Part shown: positions 1 to 8,284 of the stretch, piece by piece
Position numbering within the stretch: position 1 is the first letter of the stretch
Layout: each line of letters opens with the position of its first letter
DNA from: Candidatus Hydrogenedentota bacterium
GTDB lineage: Bacteria > Hydrogenedentota > Hydrogenedentia > Hydrogenedentales > SLHB01
Length of the DNA: 37,058 bases
NCBI GenBank assembly: GCA_019695095.1
Contig: JAIBAQ010000044.1
Span: forward strand, 1 to 37,058
Reading direction: 5' to 3'
Notes under the pieces: generated by a model
What the model was told of the DNA's origin: nothing
The model's database searches: none
What the model saw: only the letters and a program-made list of their open reading frames with translations
Program-made: the position numbers and the translations under genes

Positions 1-1
1 G

Positions 2-202
2 CGCGCCATCGCCTTCCTCGAACTTGCCAAAGTCCTTGCGACGCTGCTGCTTGGACTCTTCGTCGTTCCCCGCTACGGAGCGTGGGGTATGGCGTGGGTC
101 ATTGCCGCCGTGAAAGGCGGCGTGGGCATTGCCACGTATCTCGTAGCGGCAAGATACGCTCAAATGGAAGAATCGGGAACAGGAACTGCGCCAGCGGTGT
201 GA
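2..202 (+). CDS. C-terminal fragment of a polysaccharide/lipid flippase-like membrane protein
   Basis: Only the last 66 codons are in the window; the gene enters from the left edge and stops with TGA at 200-202. The fragment contains a hydrophobic segment, a Gly-rich GAWGMAW turn and a second hydrophobic segment, then a short polar tail. This arrangement is typical of the last helices of Wzx/MurJ-type (MOP superfamily) exporters of lipid-linked sugars, which sit in the inner membrane and serve cell-surface polysaccharide or peptidoglycan assembly. The family call rests on pattern only, since the diagnostic N-terminal part is missing; another polytopic transporter is possible. It converges on queC with a 30-nt gap in which I see no clear terminator. 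Confidence 0.5.
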   Translation, partial: RAIAFLELAKVLATLLLGLFVVPRYGAWGMAWVIAAVKGGVGIATYLVAARYAQMEESGTGTAPAV

Positions 203-232
203 ATTCCTGCTGGGCTCTGCGCGCGCACGAGA

Positions 233-925
233 TTAGTCGTAGGCGATGGGGTCTTTTAAGCCGGCTTCGCGAAAGGCATTCATGCGTTCGACGCAGGTTG
301 GGCACGTGCCGCACGCGTTGTCCGATCCGCGGTAGCAGGACCACGTGTAGGAAAAGTTGACGCCCAAGGCTGCGCCGAGGCGGACGGAATCGACTTTCTT
401 ACGGCGGATAAAGGGCGCGTGAATGTTGACGGGTTTACGGCGGTTCAGCGCGAGTACGCTGTTGACTCGTTCGAGGAAGTCGGTCGTGCAGTCCCAATAA
501 CCATATTCGTCCAAGGCTTGTGCTCCGTAGAAGACATCGAAGATTCCGCAGGATTCGGCGTAGGCGGCAGCTACGGACAGCAGGATCATGTTGCGGTTTG
601 GAACGTATGTGGGAGGTTGCTCAAGGTCGGCGGCAGAGAGATCCTTCAAATCGGGGACGGCCTGTCCGCCGCGCACCAACGCGGAGGTGCTGCGCACGAG
701 CCCACCCAGGAACGACAGATCGACGATGCGATGCTGCTCGACTTCGGCGGCATCCGCCTGCCATTTGGCGCAGTCGAGTTCCTTTGAGTGGCGCTGGCCA
801 TACTCAAAGCTGAGTGCATAGACGGGGCTGCGACGCAGATCGCGCAGCACATGAAACAGGAGCACGGAAGAGTCGAGTCCGCCGCTAAGCAGGACGACAG
901 CGGCGTTTGATTGGGTGTTTGGCAT
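233..925 (-). CDS. queC: 7-cyano-7-deazaguanine synthase QueC
   Basis: QueC converts 7-carboxy-7-deazaguanine to preQ0 using ATP and ammonia, in the cytoplasmic pathway to queuosine (and 7-deazaguanine DNA modification). The 230-residue protein has the PP-loop SGGLDS at residues 14-19 and four zinc-binding cysteines near the C-terminus (C197, C205, C208, C211), both hallmarks of QueC; the length matches the family. The ATG at 925 is supported by a GGAG about 9 nt upstream. It lies 48 nt downstream of the Rad50-like gene on the same strand and may be read through from it, although no functional link is known. No queD, queE or queF is in the window, nor are 7-deazaguanine DNA-modification (dpd) genes, so a role in tRNA queuosine is the default reading. 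Confidence 0.95.
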   Translation of the reverse strand: MPNTQSNAAVVLLSGGLDSSVLLFHVLRDLRRSPVYALSFEYGQRHSKELDCAKWQADAAEVEQHRIVDLSFLGGLVRSTSALVRGGQAVPDLKDLSAADLEQPPTYVPNRNMILLSVAAAYAESCGIFDVFYGAQALDEYGYWDCTTDFLERVNSVLALNRRKPVNIHAPFIRRKKVDSVRLGAALGVNFSYTWSCYRGSDNACGTCPTCVERMNAFREAGLKDPIAYD

Positions 926-973
926 GGCGAGCGCTCCAAGTTGGCTTCGGCCAAGTTTACGCGGGCAATGTTA

Positions 974-3900
974 TTAGAGTGTAAGGATTGGAACACCGCT
1001 CACGGTGGCAGCTTCGGCAACGTCGTGCCGGCACGTGAACAGAAGTATCTGGTTGGTCTCGCCGATGCGCCGCAACACGTTGAGCGCCTTGGAGAGACGG
1101 TCGTCGTCGTAGTTGGCAAAGGGATCGTCCAGGAGCAGCGGAATGCTCTCGCCGCTGTCACTGAGGCTCTTGACCAGGGCGAGCCGCAAGGCCAGGTAGA
1201 TCTGGTCAACGGTGCCTTTGCTGAGTCCGTTGCGCGGATTCTCGCTCAGCTTCTTCGTCTGCGGGATTCGGACTGAGATGCGCAGGTCGCGGCCGATAAC
1301 CAGTTCGTTATAGGCGCCGCCCGTGATCTCGCGCAGGTACGCGCCGGCGAGTGTGGCCATGCGCGGCGCGATCCGGGAATGACGGTCGCGGGCAACTTCT
1401 TCGATCAGCGCCGCGGCGTAGGCGCCGGCTTCCAACTCCAGTTCCATGCGTTCGATGCGGGCCTGCACGACGGCGAGGTCTTCGTCGATTTCGCTGAGCG
1501 AGCGTTGTCCGGCGGTGCGTTTGGCAATTTCGAGTTGCAGGTCGTGTTCCTGTTTCGACCGGGCGGCCAGGGCGGTGCGCAGGCTTTCCAGCTCTTCCTT
1601 CACGACGGTAGGCAAGCGGCGGAACGACTCTACAGCGGGGCCGTCTTTCTCAACAGCTTTGCGCAGGGCCTCGAGCGATTCGCCCATCAGGAGCGAATCC
1701 AGTTTCTCCTGAAGCCGTGAACGTTCTTCCCATGCGTCGCGATACTGTTTGGCCTGCTTGGCAAGTTCGTGCCAATGTTCGATGGAATCCGCGCCACCCA
1801 AGGCCAAGCGCCGCGCGAGACCCTCTTCCTGCTTGGCTTGATCTTTCAGTTCCGCTTCAAGACGCCATTCGAGGGACGCGGCCCGTTCCTTCAGCACGTC
1901 GATGCGGCCGCGTTTCTGGCGAAGGTCGGCGCTACGGATACGGTAGGCGCGCAGGGCGCTCAGCGCGCTGGTGTATTTCGATTCCTCGCGGAATCCGGAA
2001 TCGCGCATGGTTTGGCGGACGTCCAACGCGCGGCTGACTTCTTCGCGGCGGCATTCCTCAAGTTCCTGGCGCACCTTTTCGCATTGCGCTTCCAACTGCG
2101 CAGGCCGGTCCTTACTCTCGGAGAGGCGGCGTTTGGCATCGCGCCATTCCTGATAGCGTGCGATGGTGCGATTGACGGCGTTCTGAATATCGTCTTCGTC
2201 GGCGACAGTCTCGCCAAACTTCTCGAAAGTCTCCTTCACTTTCACAAAAAGATCGCGAACCCGCTCATCGCCTTCTTCGGCAAGTTGCTCTTGTTGCGAC
2301 ATGGTTTCGCGCAGGGCTTTCAGTTCCGCGCTGGTTCGCGTGTACTGCTCGTAGAGCGCGTCCAACTCGCGCAACGACGCAACGCCCGCCTCCGCAATGG
2401 CTTTGTCGATTCGCTCACGGCGCTCTTCGGTTTCTTCGTCGAGGCGCAGGAGATCGTCCTGTATTTCGAGGACCTCCATGTGCGCGCGGCGAGCCGCTAT
2501 CCGTCCTTGAATCCACGCCGCGATGGATGCGATGAGCAAGATCGTGCACAAGATGGCGGGGATGTAAAGATAGGGTTTCTCGAAGTACGCCGATGCGATG
2601 AAGAAGCCTGCGCTAAACAGGGTCAGAATTCCCGCGCCCCACATGAATCCGGGAGCGCTGACATCCTTTCGCTGGGCCAGCGTGCGCGAACGCTCCAACG
2701 ACGCTTGAAGCGCCGCGGTCTGTTCGCGATGGACGCGCAATTGAACTTCGTATTCGCGGGCTTCGGCATGGAAGTCTTCGAATCGTGAAAACACCCAGCC
2801 GGGTTTCACGGCAACGGACTGGCGCTTGTCGACGGATTCGCGCAAGCGGCGCAGTTTCTCCATTTCGTTGTCGCGCGACTGCACCGCCAACCGAAACGAC
2901 ATCGCGAGCTGGCTGAGCCATTCAACCGGATCGGTATCGATGGTGCTGAAGTCCGGGGCCAGTTCGAGATCGCGTTGCGCCTGCGCTGAACGCTGTTCGG
3001 CCTTTGTCCGCTCCTCTTCCAGAGCTTCCAGACGTTCCGTGAGGCGTGTGATGCGCGCCTCCAGGTCACCCAGTTCGCGTTCTGTGTGTTCTGGAACGTC
3101 GTTGGAAGCGGGGCTGTCCGCGCCGCCAAAGCGTTCCATCTCCGTCTGCAACTGCCGCTGCAGGTCGTCCAACTCGACGCGGGTGCGTTCCACTTGGGCG
3201 CGCGCGGTGGCGACGCCGTTGGCGGCGCGCTGCACTTCGGGCGTGTGCTCGAGCGGGAATTCGCGAACGCTGCTCAACGCAAAGCACTTTTGCGTGACGT
3301 CGTCAATGCGAATCTGGATGCGCTGGACTTCAATAAAACGCTGGAGACGGTCGCGGCTTTCGATCGAGTGAAGCTCGTCTTCGCATTGCGCCCTGCGCCG
3401 GTTGAGCGACGCGATCTCCTCGCGCAGGCCGGTACGCTCGCGTTCGAGTTCCGTGATGGCCTCGTGCGATTTGAGCGACTCGGCGCGTTCGCGTTCGAGT
3501 TCTTCCCTCCGTGCCAACGCAATGGGCAAAGGCTTGCTCGTCTCGACGGAGGGGCGCCCGATCGCGAGGATGCGTTCCAGCAAGCGCTGCTGGGCCGTAT
3601 CGGCGGAAGCAGAATCTTCCGAGGAGTCCGCGAGGCAGAGAATGCGTTCGCGTATTTGTTCCAGGGCGTCCTCGTCACCGAGGTGCTCAAGCGTCAGGTG
3701 ACCGATGGTGGCCGTGTTCGTGAATACCGCCTTGGTCAGGCCAAGGTGACGTTCGGCGAAGTTGGGCTCGTTGTTGCGATAACGCTCGAACTCCTCCGTG
3801 ATCTCCCTGCCGTGCGTGCGGTTGAAAACGTGGACGGCGTCCTGTTCCGAATTAAAAGAACGATGGACCTCGATTTCGAAACCGTTGTCAAGAAGGTAGG

Positions 3901-4138
3901 TGAGCCGGCCGGAGTAGCGTTCCGGGTGACGCCACGGACGGCGCAACTCGTGCGACTCGTCGTAATCGGTGGGCGAGGCGTTGCGCTTCTGACCGTAAAG
4001 CATGTCGGAGATGAAATGCCGGAGCGTGGTCTTGCCTTGCTCGTTGGGTCCGAGGATGATTTGCAGACCGGGTGTGAGCGTAACCGACTGGCTCGCAAAC
4101 CGGCCATAACCGTCTATCCAGAGTCGGGCGATTCGCAT
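974..4138 (-). CDS. Rad50/SbcC-like ATPase of the YhaN type with mid-protein transmembrane hairpin
   Basis: This is an ABC/SMC-type ATPase expected to partner the adjacent Mre11-like phosphoesterase in DNA end processing. The 1054-residue protein has a Walker A GPNEQGKT at residues 30-37, very long charged coiled-coil arms, an ABC signature (LSKGT) followed by a DQ dipeptide, and a Walker B LLLDDPF near the C-terminus. Unlike Rad50/SbcC there is no Cys-x-x-Cys zinc hook at the middle. Instead residues about 498-546 hold two hydrophobic stretches separated by a short polar turn, predicted to be a membrane hairpin. The N-terminal ATPase half resembles the AAA_27/YhaN family. The gene starts 3 nt after the phosphoesterase stop, and its AAGGGG ribosome site lies inside the end of that gene, so translation is probably coupled. 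The partnership is inferred from family precedent and gene order. Confidence 0.88.
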   Translation of the reverse strand: MRIARLWIDGYGRFASQSVTLTPGLQIILGPNEQGKTTLRHFISDMLYGQKRNASPTDYDESHELRRPWRHPERYSGRLTYLLDNGFEIEVHRSFNSEQDAVHVFNRTHGREITEEFERYRNNEPNFAERHLGLTKAVFTNTATIGHLTLEHLGDEDALEQIRERILCLADSSEDSASADTAQQRLLERILAIGRPSVETSKPLPIALARREELERERAESLKSHEAITELERERTGLREEIASLNRRRAQCEDELHSIESRDRLQRFIEVQRIQIRIDDVTQKCFALSSVREFPLEHTPEVQRAANGVATARAQVERTRVELDDLQRQLQTEMERFGGADSPASNDVPEHTERELGDLEARITRLTERLEALEEERTKAEQRSAQAQRDLELAPDFSTIDTDPVEWLSQLAMSFRLAVQSRDNEMEKLRRLRESVDKRQSVAVKPGWVFSRFEDFHAEAREYEVQLRVHREQTAALQASLERSRTLAQRKDVSAPGFMWGAGILTLFSAGFFIASAYFEKPYLYIPAILCTILLIASIAAWIQGRIAARRAHMEVLEIQDDLLRLDEETEERRERIDKAIAEAGVASLRELDALYEQYTRTSAELKALRETMSQQEQLAEEGDERVRDLFVKVKETFEKFGETVADEDDIQNAVNRTIARYQEWRDAKRRLSESKDRPAQLEAQCEKVRQELEECRREEVSRALDVRQTMRDSGFREESKYTSALSALRAYRIRSADLRQKRGRIDVLKERAASLEWRLEAELKDQAKQEEGLARRLALGGADSIEHWHELAKQAKQYRDAWEERSRLQEKLDSLLMGESLEALRKAVEKDGPAVESFRRLPTVVKEELESLRTALAARSKQEHDLQLEIAKRTAGQRSLSEIDEDLAVVQARIERMELELEAGAYAAALIEEVARDRHSRIAPRMATLAGAYLREITGGAYNELVIGRDLRISVRIPQTKKLSENPRNGLSKGTVDQIYLALRLALVKSLSDSGESIPLLLDDPFANYDDDRLSKALNVLRRIGETNQILLFTCRHDVAEAATVSGVPILTL

Positions 4139-4141
4139 GCG

Positions 4142-5293
4142 TCACCCCTTTTCCTGCGGTACGGCAGGAAGGACAGCGGAACGGTAGGCCGACACACCCA
4201 GTTCACGGGCTCGTTCCAGCACGCGGCGGCGGCGCAGGTCGGTTGTATCCACCAATTCGGCGTTGATCCGCGCCACGAACGCGCCCTGGCTCGTGCAGTC
4301 CCGCGCGAGAACTTCGTAGTCGTCGGGCAGGCGCATCGCATCAACGAAGGAAACAAATTCGAAATCATCGGCAAGACGCGCGCGCATGGCTTCGAGCTCA
4401 TAGCGCCATTCCGGGCGGCCCGTTCCGGCGAGAGTCACCTGAACGATACGCGTTTGCGCGCCATCGCTCGGCAACGCGCGCACTGCGTCGACTATCTCCT
4501 GGGTCGTCGTAAAAGATGAACAGTCGATCGTGTGCGCGGAAAAGACCGCCTTGGAACACGCAACGGGGCGGACCTGCACACCGCCGGCGTCAATCTCGAC
4601 TTCCAGATAATGCCGCATGCCGGTGTCGGAGAAGCTGAGGCCTTCCGGAGCGCCCGAGTACTGGATGCGGACGCCCTGCTCGGTTTCGAACGAGCGCATC
4701 AGGTGAATGTGACCGAGCGCCATGTAGGAAAGTTCCGGCAACGTCAAGGAGTGGGCGAGGAAAGGCGCACAGAGCGTCTTGCCCAGCGGGGTCGCACTCT
4801 TCTCGGCGCCGTGCGCGACAGCGACATGTACTTTGCCGTCGGGCGTGAATTGCAGTTTCGTGAAAGGATTCGACGAGGGTTCGGGCCCATCGAAACCGAA
4901 CCCGTGCACCGTGAGATCGCAATTTTTGAGCGTCTTGGACGTCCAATTGGGCGAAGTGAAGATCGTGACATTGTCCGGCCACACTTCGGTGGCGTAGGGC
5001 GAGCCGGGAACGTAAGGGTCCCGGTTGCCCGCGGCAATGAAGATTGGAATCGGAGCGACAGCGTCGAACTCGGCGCGGAGAAACGTGACGGTGTCGCGCG
5101 TGATGCGATCGTGCTCGAAGAGGTCGCCTGCAATCAGCACGGCATGCGCAGGCCACTCGACCGCGCGCTGCAAGATGCGATGCAGGAGGTCCCGCAAGCT
5201 CTGTCTGCGGCGGTTGCCTTCCGCGGGCCCCAGACCCACGCGCGCAAAACACGCGTCCAGATGCAGATCCGCCGTATGAATGATTCGAATCAC
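4142..5293 (-). CDS. Mre11/SbcD-like metallophosphoesterase (YhaO type)
   Basis: A 383-residue calcineurin-like phosphoesterase of the Mre11/SbcD/YhaO group, expected to bind two metal ions and act on DNA ends with the ATPase encoded 3 nt downstream. Metal-site motifs are visible: D9-x-H11, G-D57, N90, and a GHIH motif at about residues 194-197. The usual GNHD motif reads GNRD here (R91 in place of the catalytic histidine), checked at codon level. The start is GTG at 5293; the only purine-rich stretch upstream (AGGGA) is very close. A small reading frame in the upstream repeat region overlaps this start by GTGA, so initiation may depend on coupling. The C-terminal third is less conserved and probably caps or docks the ATPase. 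Family assignment is firm; nuclease activity is uncertain because of the substitution. Confidence 0.9.
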   Translation of the reverse strand: MIRIIHTADLHLDACFARVGLGPAEGNRRRQSLRDLLHRILQRAVEWPAHAVLIAGDLFEHDRITRDTVTFLRAEFDAVAPIPIFIAAGNRDPYVPGSPYATEVWPDNVTIFTSPNWTSKTLKNCDLTVHGFGFDGPEPSSNPFTKLQFTPDGKVHVAVAHGAEKSATPLGKTLCAPFLAHSLTLPELSYMALGHIHLMRSFETEQGVRIQYSGAPEGLSFSDTGMRHYLEVEIDAGGVQVRPVACSKAVFSAHTIDCSSFTTTQEIVDAVRALPSDGAQTRIVQVTLAGTGRPEWRYELEAMRARLADDFEFVSFVDAMRLPDDYEVLARDCTSQGAFVARINAELVDTTDLRRRRVLERARELGVSAYRSAVLPAVPQEKG

Positions 5294-5304
5294 GTCCCTA
5301 ACCC

Positions 5305-5414
5305 GGATTTCTCACGAACACACTTGAACCTCTTCTCGCAACCAGTGTGTTCGTGAGACTTGCAGCGAAAAACAGAGCGTTTCTCCGAAAACAAAGTGTG
5401 TTCGCGAGAAATCC
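5305..5414. repeat. Three copies of an AGTGTGTTCG(T/C)GAGA element, outer pair inverted
   Basis: A 21-nt arm at 5305-5325 is the reverse complement of 5394-5414 with one mismatch. A 15-nt core copy lies between them at 5344-5358 and pairs perfectly with the left arm. The block begins 12 nt upstream of the Mre11-like start codon, so it can fold in the leader mRNA in two alternative ways or serve as repeated protein-binding sites. On the minus strand it is also spanned by a 42-codon frame (5418 to 5290) that ends at the phosphoesterase start. Confidence 0.75.
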
Positions 5415-5445
5415 TCATGGCATAACCTCAACGTCTTGCACGTGA

Positions 5446-5485
5446 GCAATTTGCGTCGGCGCTCAATCGCGCCTGCGCAAATTGC
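5446..5485. repeat. Long hairpin, 17-nt arms with 6-nt loop
   Basis: Arms 5446-5462 and 5469-5485 are complementary except for a 2-nt internal mismatch; the loop is TCAATC. The outer 10 nt (GCAATTTGCG and its complement) and the inner GGCGC/GCGCC pair perfectly. There is no T-run after it on either strand, so it is not a canonical intrinsic terminator. It lies in the 505-nt spacer between the Mre11-like gene and the thioesterase gene. Confidence 0.7.
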
Positions 5486-5798
5486 GGACTAAGCCCATCT
5501 TCCCCGGCGCTTGGCTGTCCGGCGCATCGCGCGACACACCCTTGTGCCGGAAGCACACGTCCCATGACGGGGCCACCGCCGGCCCCTGGAGCGCCCTATC
5601 ATACCGAGTGCGCCAACGAAATGCATGCACAAGGTGACAAGCGGAACACCGAATCAATCAACAGACTATTGCGCCGGGCAAGCCAGGCCCCGTTCGACGG
5701 CGTACGTCCCTGGATGACTCTCCAGAGGGTGTTTGGTGGGTTTGAAGACTCAGCCCGTATTTGAATAGCGCGTAGGTAGCGTACCGGAATCGCAGATT
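5486..5798. other. GC-rich structured spacer without a convincing gene
   Basis: This part of the spacer holds a perfect GGGGCC/GGCCCC stem with a 6-nt loop (5569-5586), a TCCGGC/GCCGGA pair (5518-5523 with 5546-5551) and, on the minus strand, a TATGAT box at 5598-5603. Open frames on either strand here are short, Arg/Pro-rich and without ribosome sites, so I call no protein. A small RNA read leftward from about 5590 to the 5446-5485 hairpin is possible but unproven; no matching -35 box is evident. Confidence 0.35.
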
Positions 5799-6236
5799 TC
5801 AACCTCCGGCTTCGAATTCCTCTCCCTCCACCATCCGAATCAGATCCCGAAGGTGGTCGGGGATTGGGGTAGACTTTCCCATGCGGTAATCGACGTACAC
5901 GATGACGGATGTGCCGTCGGCGATGACGTCTTCTGTGCCAGTGCGTACGAGGATATGTTCGAACCCGAAACTGGAGCGGCCAATCTTCGTCACGCGAATG
6001 CCTACTTCGAGTTCCGCGGGAAAATGGAGCTGTTGCCGAAAGTTAATCGTCGCCGAAGCCAACGCGGGCGCCACGGGGTTGGATTCGGAACGGTCTTTGA
6101 TGCCAAGACGTTCGAAATAGGCGATGCGACCGCACTCGAAATACGTAAAGAACACCGCGTTATTGACGTGGCCGTAGGCGTCCATGTCGCCCCATCGCAC
6201 GCTAACCGGCGTCCACACTTTGAATCGGTCGCGCAT
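5799..6236 (-). CDS. Hotdog-fold acyl-CoA thioesterase (4HBT/YbgC-FadM family)
   Basis: A 145-residue single-domain protein, the usual size for 4-hydroxybenzoyl-CoA-thioesterase-like enzymes, which hydrolyse acyl-CoA thioesters in the cytoplasm. The N-terminal signature RWGDMDAYGHVNN (residues 14-26) gives the family; D19 is the likely catalytic acid and the HVNN segment begins the central helix. The later sequence alternates strands as expected for the fold. The natural acyl substrate cannot be read from sequence. The start at 6236 lies 2 nt after the stop of the CocE-like hydrolase gene, so the two are almost certainly co-transcribed and probably translationally coupled. Confidence 0.85.
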   Translation of the reverse strand: MRDRFKVWTPVSVRWGDMDAYGHVNNAVFFTYFECGRIAYFERLGIKDRSESNPVAPALASATINFRQQLHFPAELEVGIRVTKIGRSSFGFEHILVRTGTEDVIADGTSVIVYVDYRMGKSTPIPDHLRDLIRMVEGEEFEAGG

Positions 6237-6238
6237 AG

Positions 6239-8257
6239 CTACTTGGCTTTCCCCGGGATAACCGGCAGTTCGATACGCGAGGGTTTCGCGCCTCCCCGGT
6301 GCACAGCAATAGCGGTGGAAATGTTATCCGGTGCGGAAGGGTCATTCTTCGGACTCTGCGCCGGGTTCAAAGTGAATGTGGGATAGTCGGCTCCTGCGAT
6401 ACTCACGCGAATGCGATGCCCCTTGCGAAACACCCACGACGTAGGAAAGAGATCGACAACTAGTTCGACCACCGCGTTGTTTGCAAAGACCTGAGGGTTG
6501 TAGTCCGCCTTCTCGAATCCATGCCACGGCAGTTCCGGCTTGACGTCGATGCCGGTCGTGCCGCGCAGGATCATGCGATTGTTGTCGTGTAGTCCCGCGA
6601 ACCCTGCGCGCAACTGCCCCTCGGTTACCAGCAATGCCTCGCCACGCTCATCTACATCCTCCAGATACACAAAGAAATCCGCGTCTGGCGCAGTCGAAGA
6701 CGCGTTGATATGAACGATTGGATGTCCCGTGACCTCCGTGTCGTTGTCCAGCGGCACCGAGGTATACGTCAGGCACTGTTTGTCTTTTTCCGTTCGCACG
6801 GGCGGAGCGTCAGGCCATTGAACGCCGATGCCAAGCCATCGATTGCCCTTCGACTCCGTATAGGTCGAACTGTGCGTGAGGTCGATGGTGTAGTCGTCGC
6901 TCCAATCCGAGCCGGCCTTTGAGACAAGTCCATGGCCCTCGGCAAAGTAGAAGGGCGTGATCACTTGGCGAGCCAACGGCCACTCGTTCTCGAAACGCCA
7001 GCCGCCGCCATGCATCACGTAGATGCAGATGGGCGGTTCCTTGTCGATGCCATTGTCTATCCCCTTGAGGTAATGGTCAAAGAAGCGCAGATGCTCCGCC
7101 CAATAGCGAGCCGGTATGGAATCGCGGTCTTCGCCCAGGTACTTCCAGAATGGACCCTGCTCCGGCTCGTGATACCCGACGGTAATCAACAGCTTCGATG
7201 GATTCGATTCGCGCATCGTGCAATACAGCTCAAACGTACCGCGCGCGAATCCGTCGAACCACGCACCAATGTTGTAAATCGGAATCTTTGACTTCATAAC
7301 GCCCGGCACGTGACCTCCGGGGCTGAGCACGTACATGTCCAAACCGTCGGCTATCGGTGAATCCAGGAAGTTTGCCTTCGACGCCCAACTGTTGTAGTCG
7401 AAATTCCTTGTGTGTTCCTTGGTCGCTTCGTAGTAGATATTTTTCCGGAGAACGCCATCGCGGTACTTGGGTTCGCCATTTGTCAGAAAGGACCCGGTGG
7501 CGGGGTCATACTCCGGAATCTCGTCGGCCAAGTCTCCATCGCCGTCTTCATCCACGACGGGCTTCGTCGGGCGAATACCACCGTCGGGCACAAAGCAATT
7601 GCGCGTAATCAGCGCCATGTATTCGGAGAATCCGGCCATGAAACCTTGTAGGTAGATGCCTCCCGGATACACTTCTCCGGAAAATCCGTCCAGCGGAATT
7701 ACGGTGGGGATGATGCATTTCAATGCCTTTGGCATTCGTGAAGCCGTCGCCGTTTGCGACCAACCCAGGTACGAGGCCCCCTTCATGCCCACGTTGCCAT
7801 CGCACCACGGCTGTGCGGCGATCCAATCCACCAACTCCTTGCCGTCGTCGCAAAGCCGCGGCATGAAATCGATCATCCATCCCGTGGACGCGCCCGTGCC
7901 GCGCATGTCCGCGCGCACAAATACGTAGCCGTGCGATACAAAGAGTTTGCAGTCCGCATCTTTGCGCGAGTCTTCGATTTCGCCAGTTGCCGGATTCACA
8001 CGCGAACGCTGATACGGTAGGTACTCGACAATGACTGGAAACGACGATTGGGCAGGGCCGTCCGCGGGGGTATACACATCGACTGCGAGCTTCGCGCCAT
8101 CCGACATGGGCACAAAGGCCGATTGTACGCCGACACCCTTGTACTCCGCCTGCGAATAGCCTGCGTAGGAGAAGGGCTTGCTGACCCTCTCCTGCGAAGA
8201 AGCCGAAATCGCCAAGATTATGCTCAGGAAGATGTGTGCAGCGTATCGAGGTTTCAC
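6239..8257 (-). CDS. Secreted CocE/NonD-type alpha/beta hydrolase (X-Pro dipeptidyl-peptidase S15 family)
   Basis: A 672-residue serine hydrolase of the CocE/glutaryl-7-ACA acylase/PepX superfamily that cleaves ester or amide bonds. An N-terminal signal peptide (hydrophobic residues about 7-20, polar SSQE after) indicates export. The nucleophile motif GASYLGWSQ places Ser162; D335 (in GAWFDGF) and H363 (in GYHEP) complete a plausible triad at the family spacing. The last 200 residues form the beta-sandwich (jelly-roll) domain typical of the family, with the RVSIAGADYP motif. An acidic EDGDGDLADE stretch is inserted near residue 240, perhaps a calcium-binding loop. It sits between the aldo/keto reductase (27 nt upstream) and the thioesterase (2 nt downstream), probably one operon. 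Substrate is unknown. Confidence 0.88.
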   Translation of the reverse strand: MKPRYAAHIFLSIILAISASSQERVSKPFSYAGYSQAEYKGVGVQSAFVPMSDGAKLAVDVYTPADGPAQSSFPVIVEYLPYQRSRVNPATGEIEDSRKDADCKLFVSHGYVFVRADMRGTGASTGWMIDFMPRLCDDGKELVDWIAAQPWCDGNVGMKGASYLGWSQTATASRMPKALKCIIPTVIPLDGFSGEVYPGGIYLQGFMAGFSEYMALITRNCFVPDGGIRPTKPVVDEDGDGDLADEIPEYDPATGSFLTNGEPKYRDGVLRKNIYYEATKEHTRNFDYNSWASKANFLDSPIADGLDMYVLSPGGHVPGVMKSKIPIYNIGAWFDGFARGTFELYCTMRESNPSKLLITVGYHEPEQGPFWKYLGEDRDSIPARYWAEHLRFFDHYLKGIDNGIDKEPPICIYVMHGGGWRFENEWPLARQVITPFYFAEGHGLVSKAGSDWSDDYTIDLTHSSTYTESKGNRWLGIGVQWPDAPPVRTEKDKQCLTYTSVPLDNDTEVTGHPIVHINASSTAPDADFFVYLEDVDERGEALLVTEGQLRAGFAGLHDNNRMILRGTTGIDVKPELPWHGFEKADYNPQVFANNAVVELVVDLFPTSWVFRKGHRIRVSIAGADYPTFTLNPAQSPKNDPSAPDNISTAIAVHRGGAKPSRIELPVIPGKAK

Positions 8258-8284
8258 GTGTTTATCCTCCGCAAAATCGTTGCC

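Noticed and set aside
1769-2788. Rightward frame (339 codons) opposite the repair ATPase
   Set aside because: Antisense to the coiled-coil region; its Ala/Phe/Arg-rich translation mirrors the codon pattern of the real gene.
3086-4519. Long rightward frame (477 codons) opposite the repair ATPase and phosphoesterase
   Set aside because: It spans the junction of two well-supported genes on the other strand, has no ribosome site and gives no recognisable protein; it is a by-product of GC-rich codon usage.
5305-5414. Three similar elements as a mini CRISPR
   Set aside because: Only three copies, one of them inverted, spacers of unequal length and no cas gene.
5463-5657. Leftward 64-codon frame in the spacer
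   Set aside because: It runs through hairpin arms, lacks a ribosome site and its translation shows no conserved pattern; the region is better described as structured non-coding DNA.
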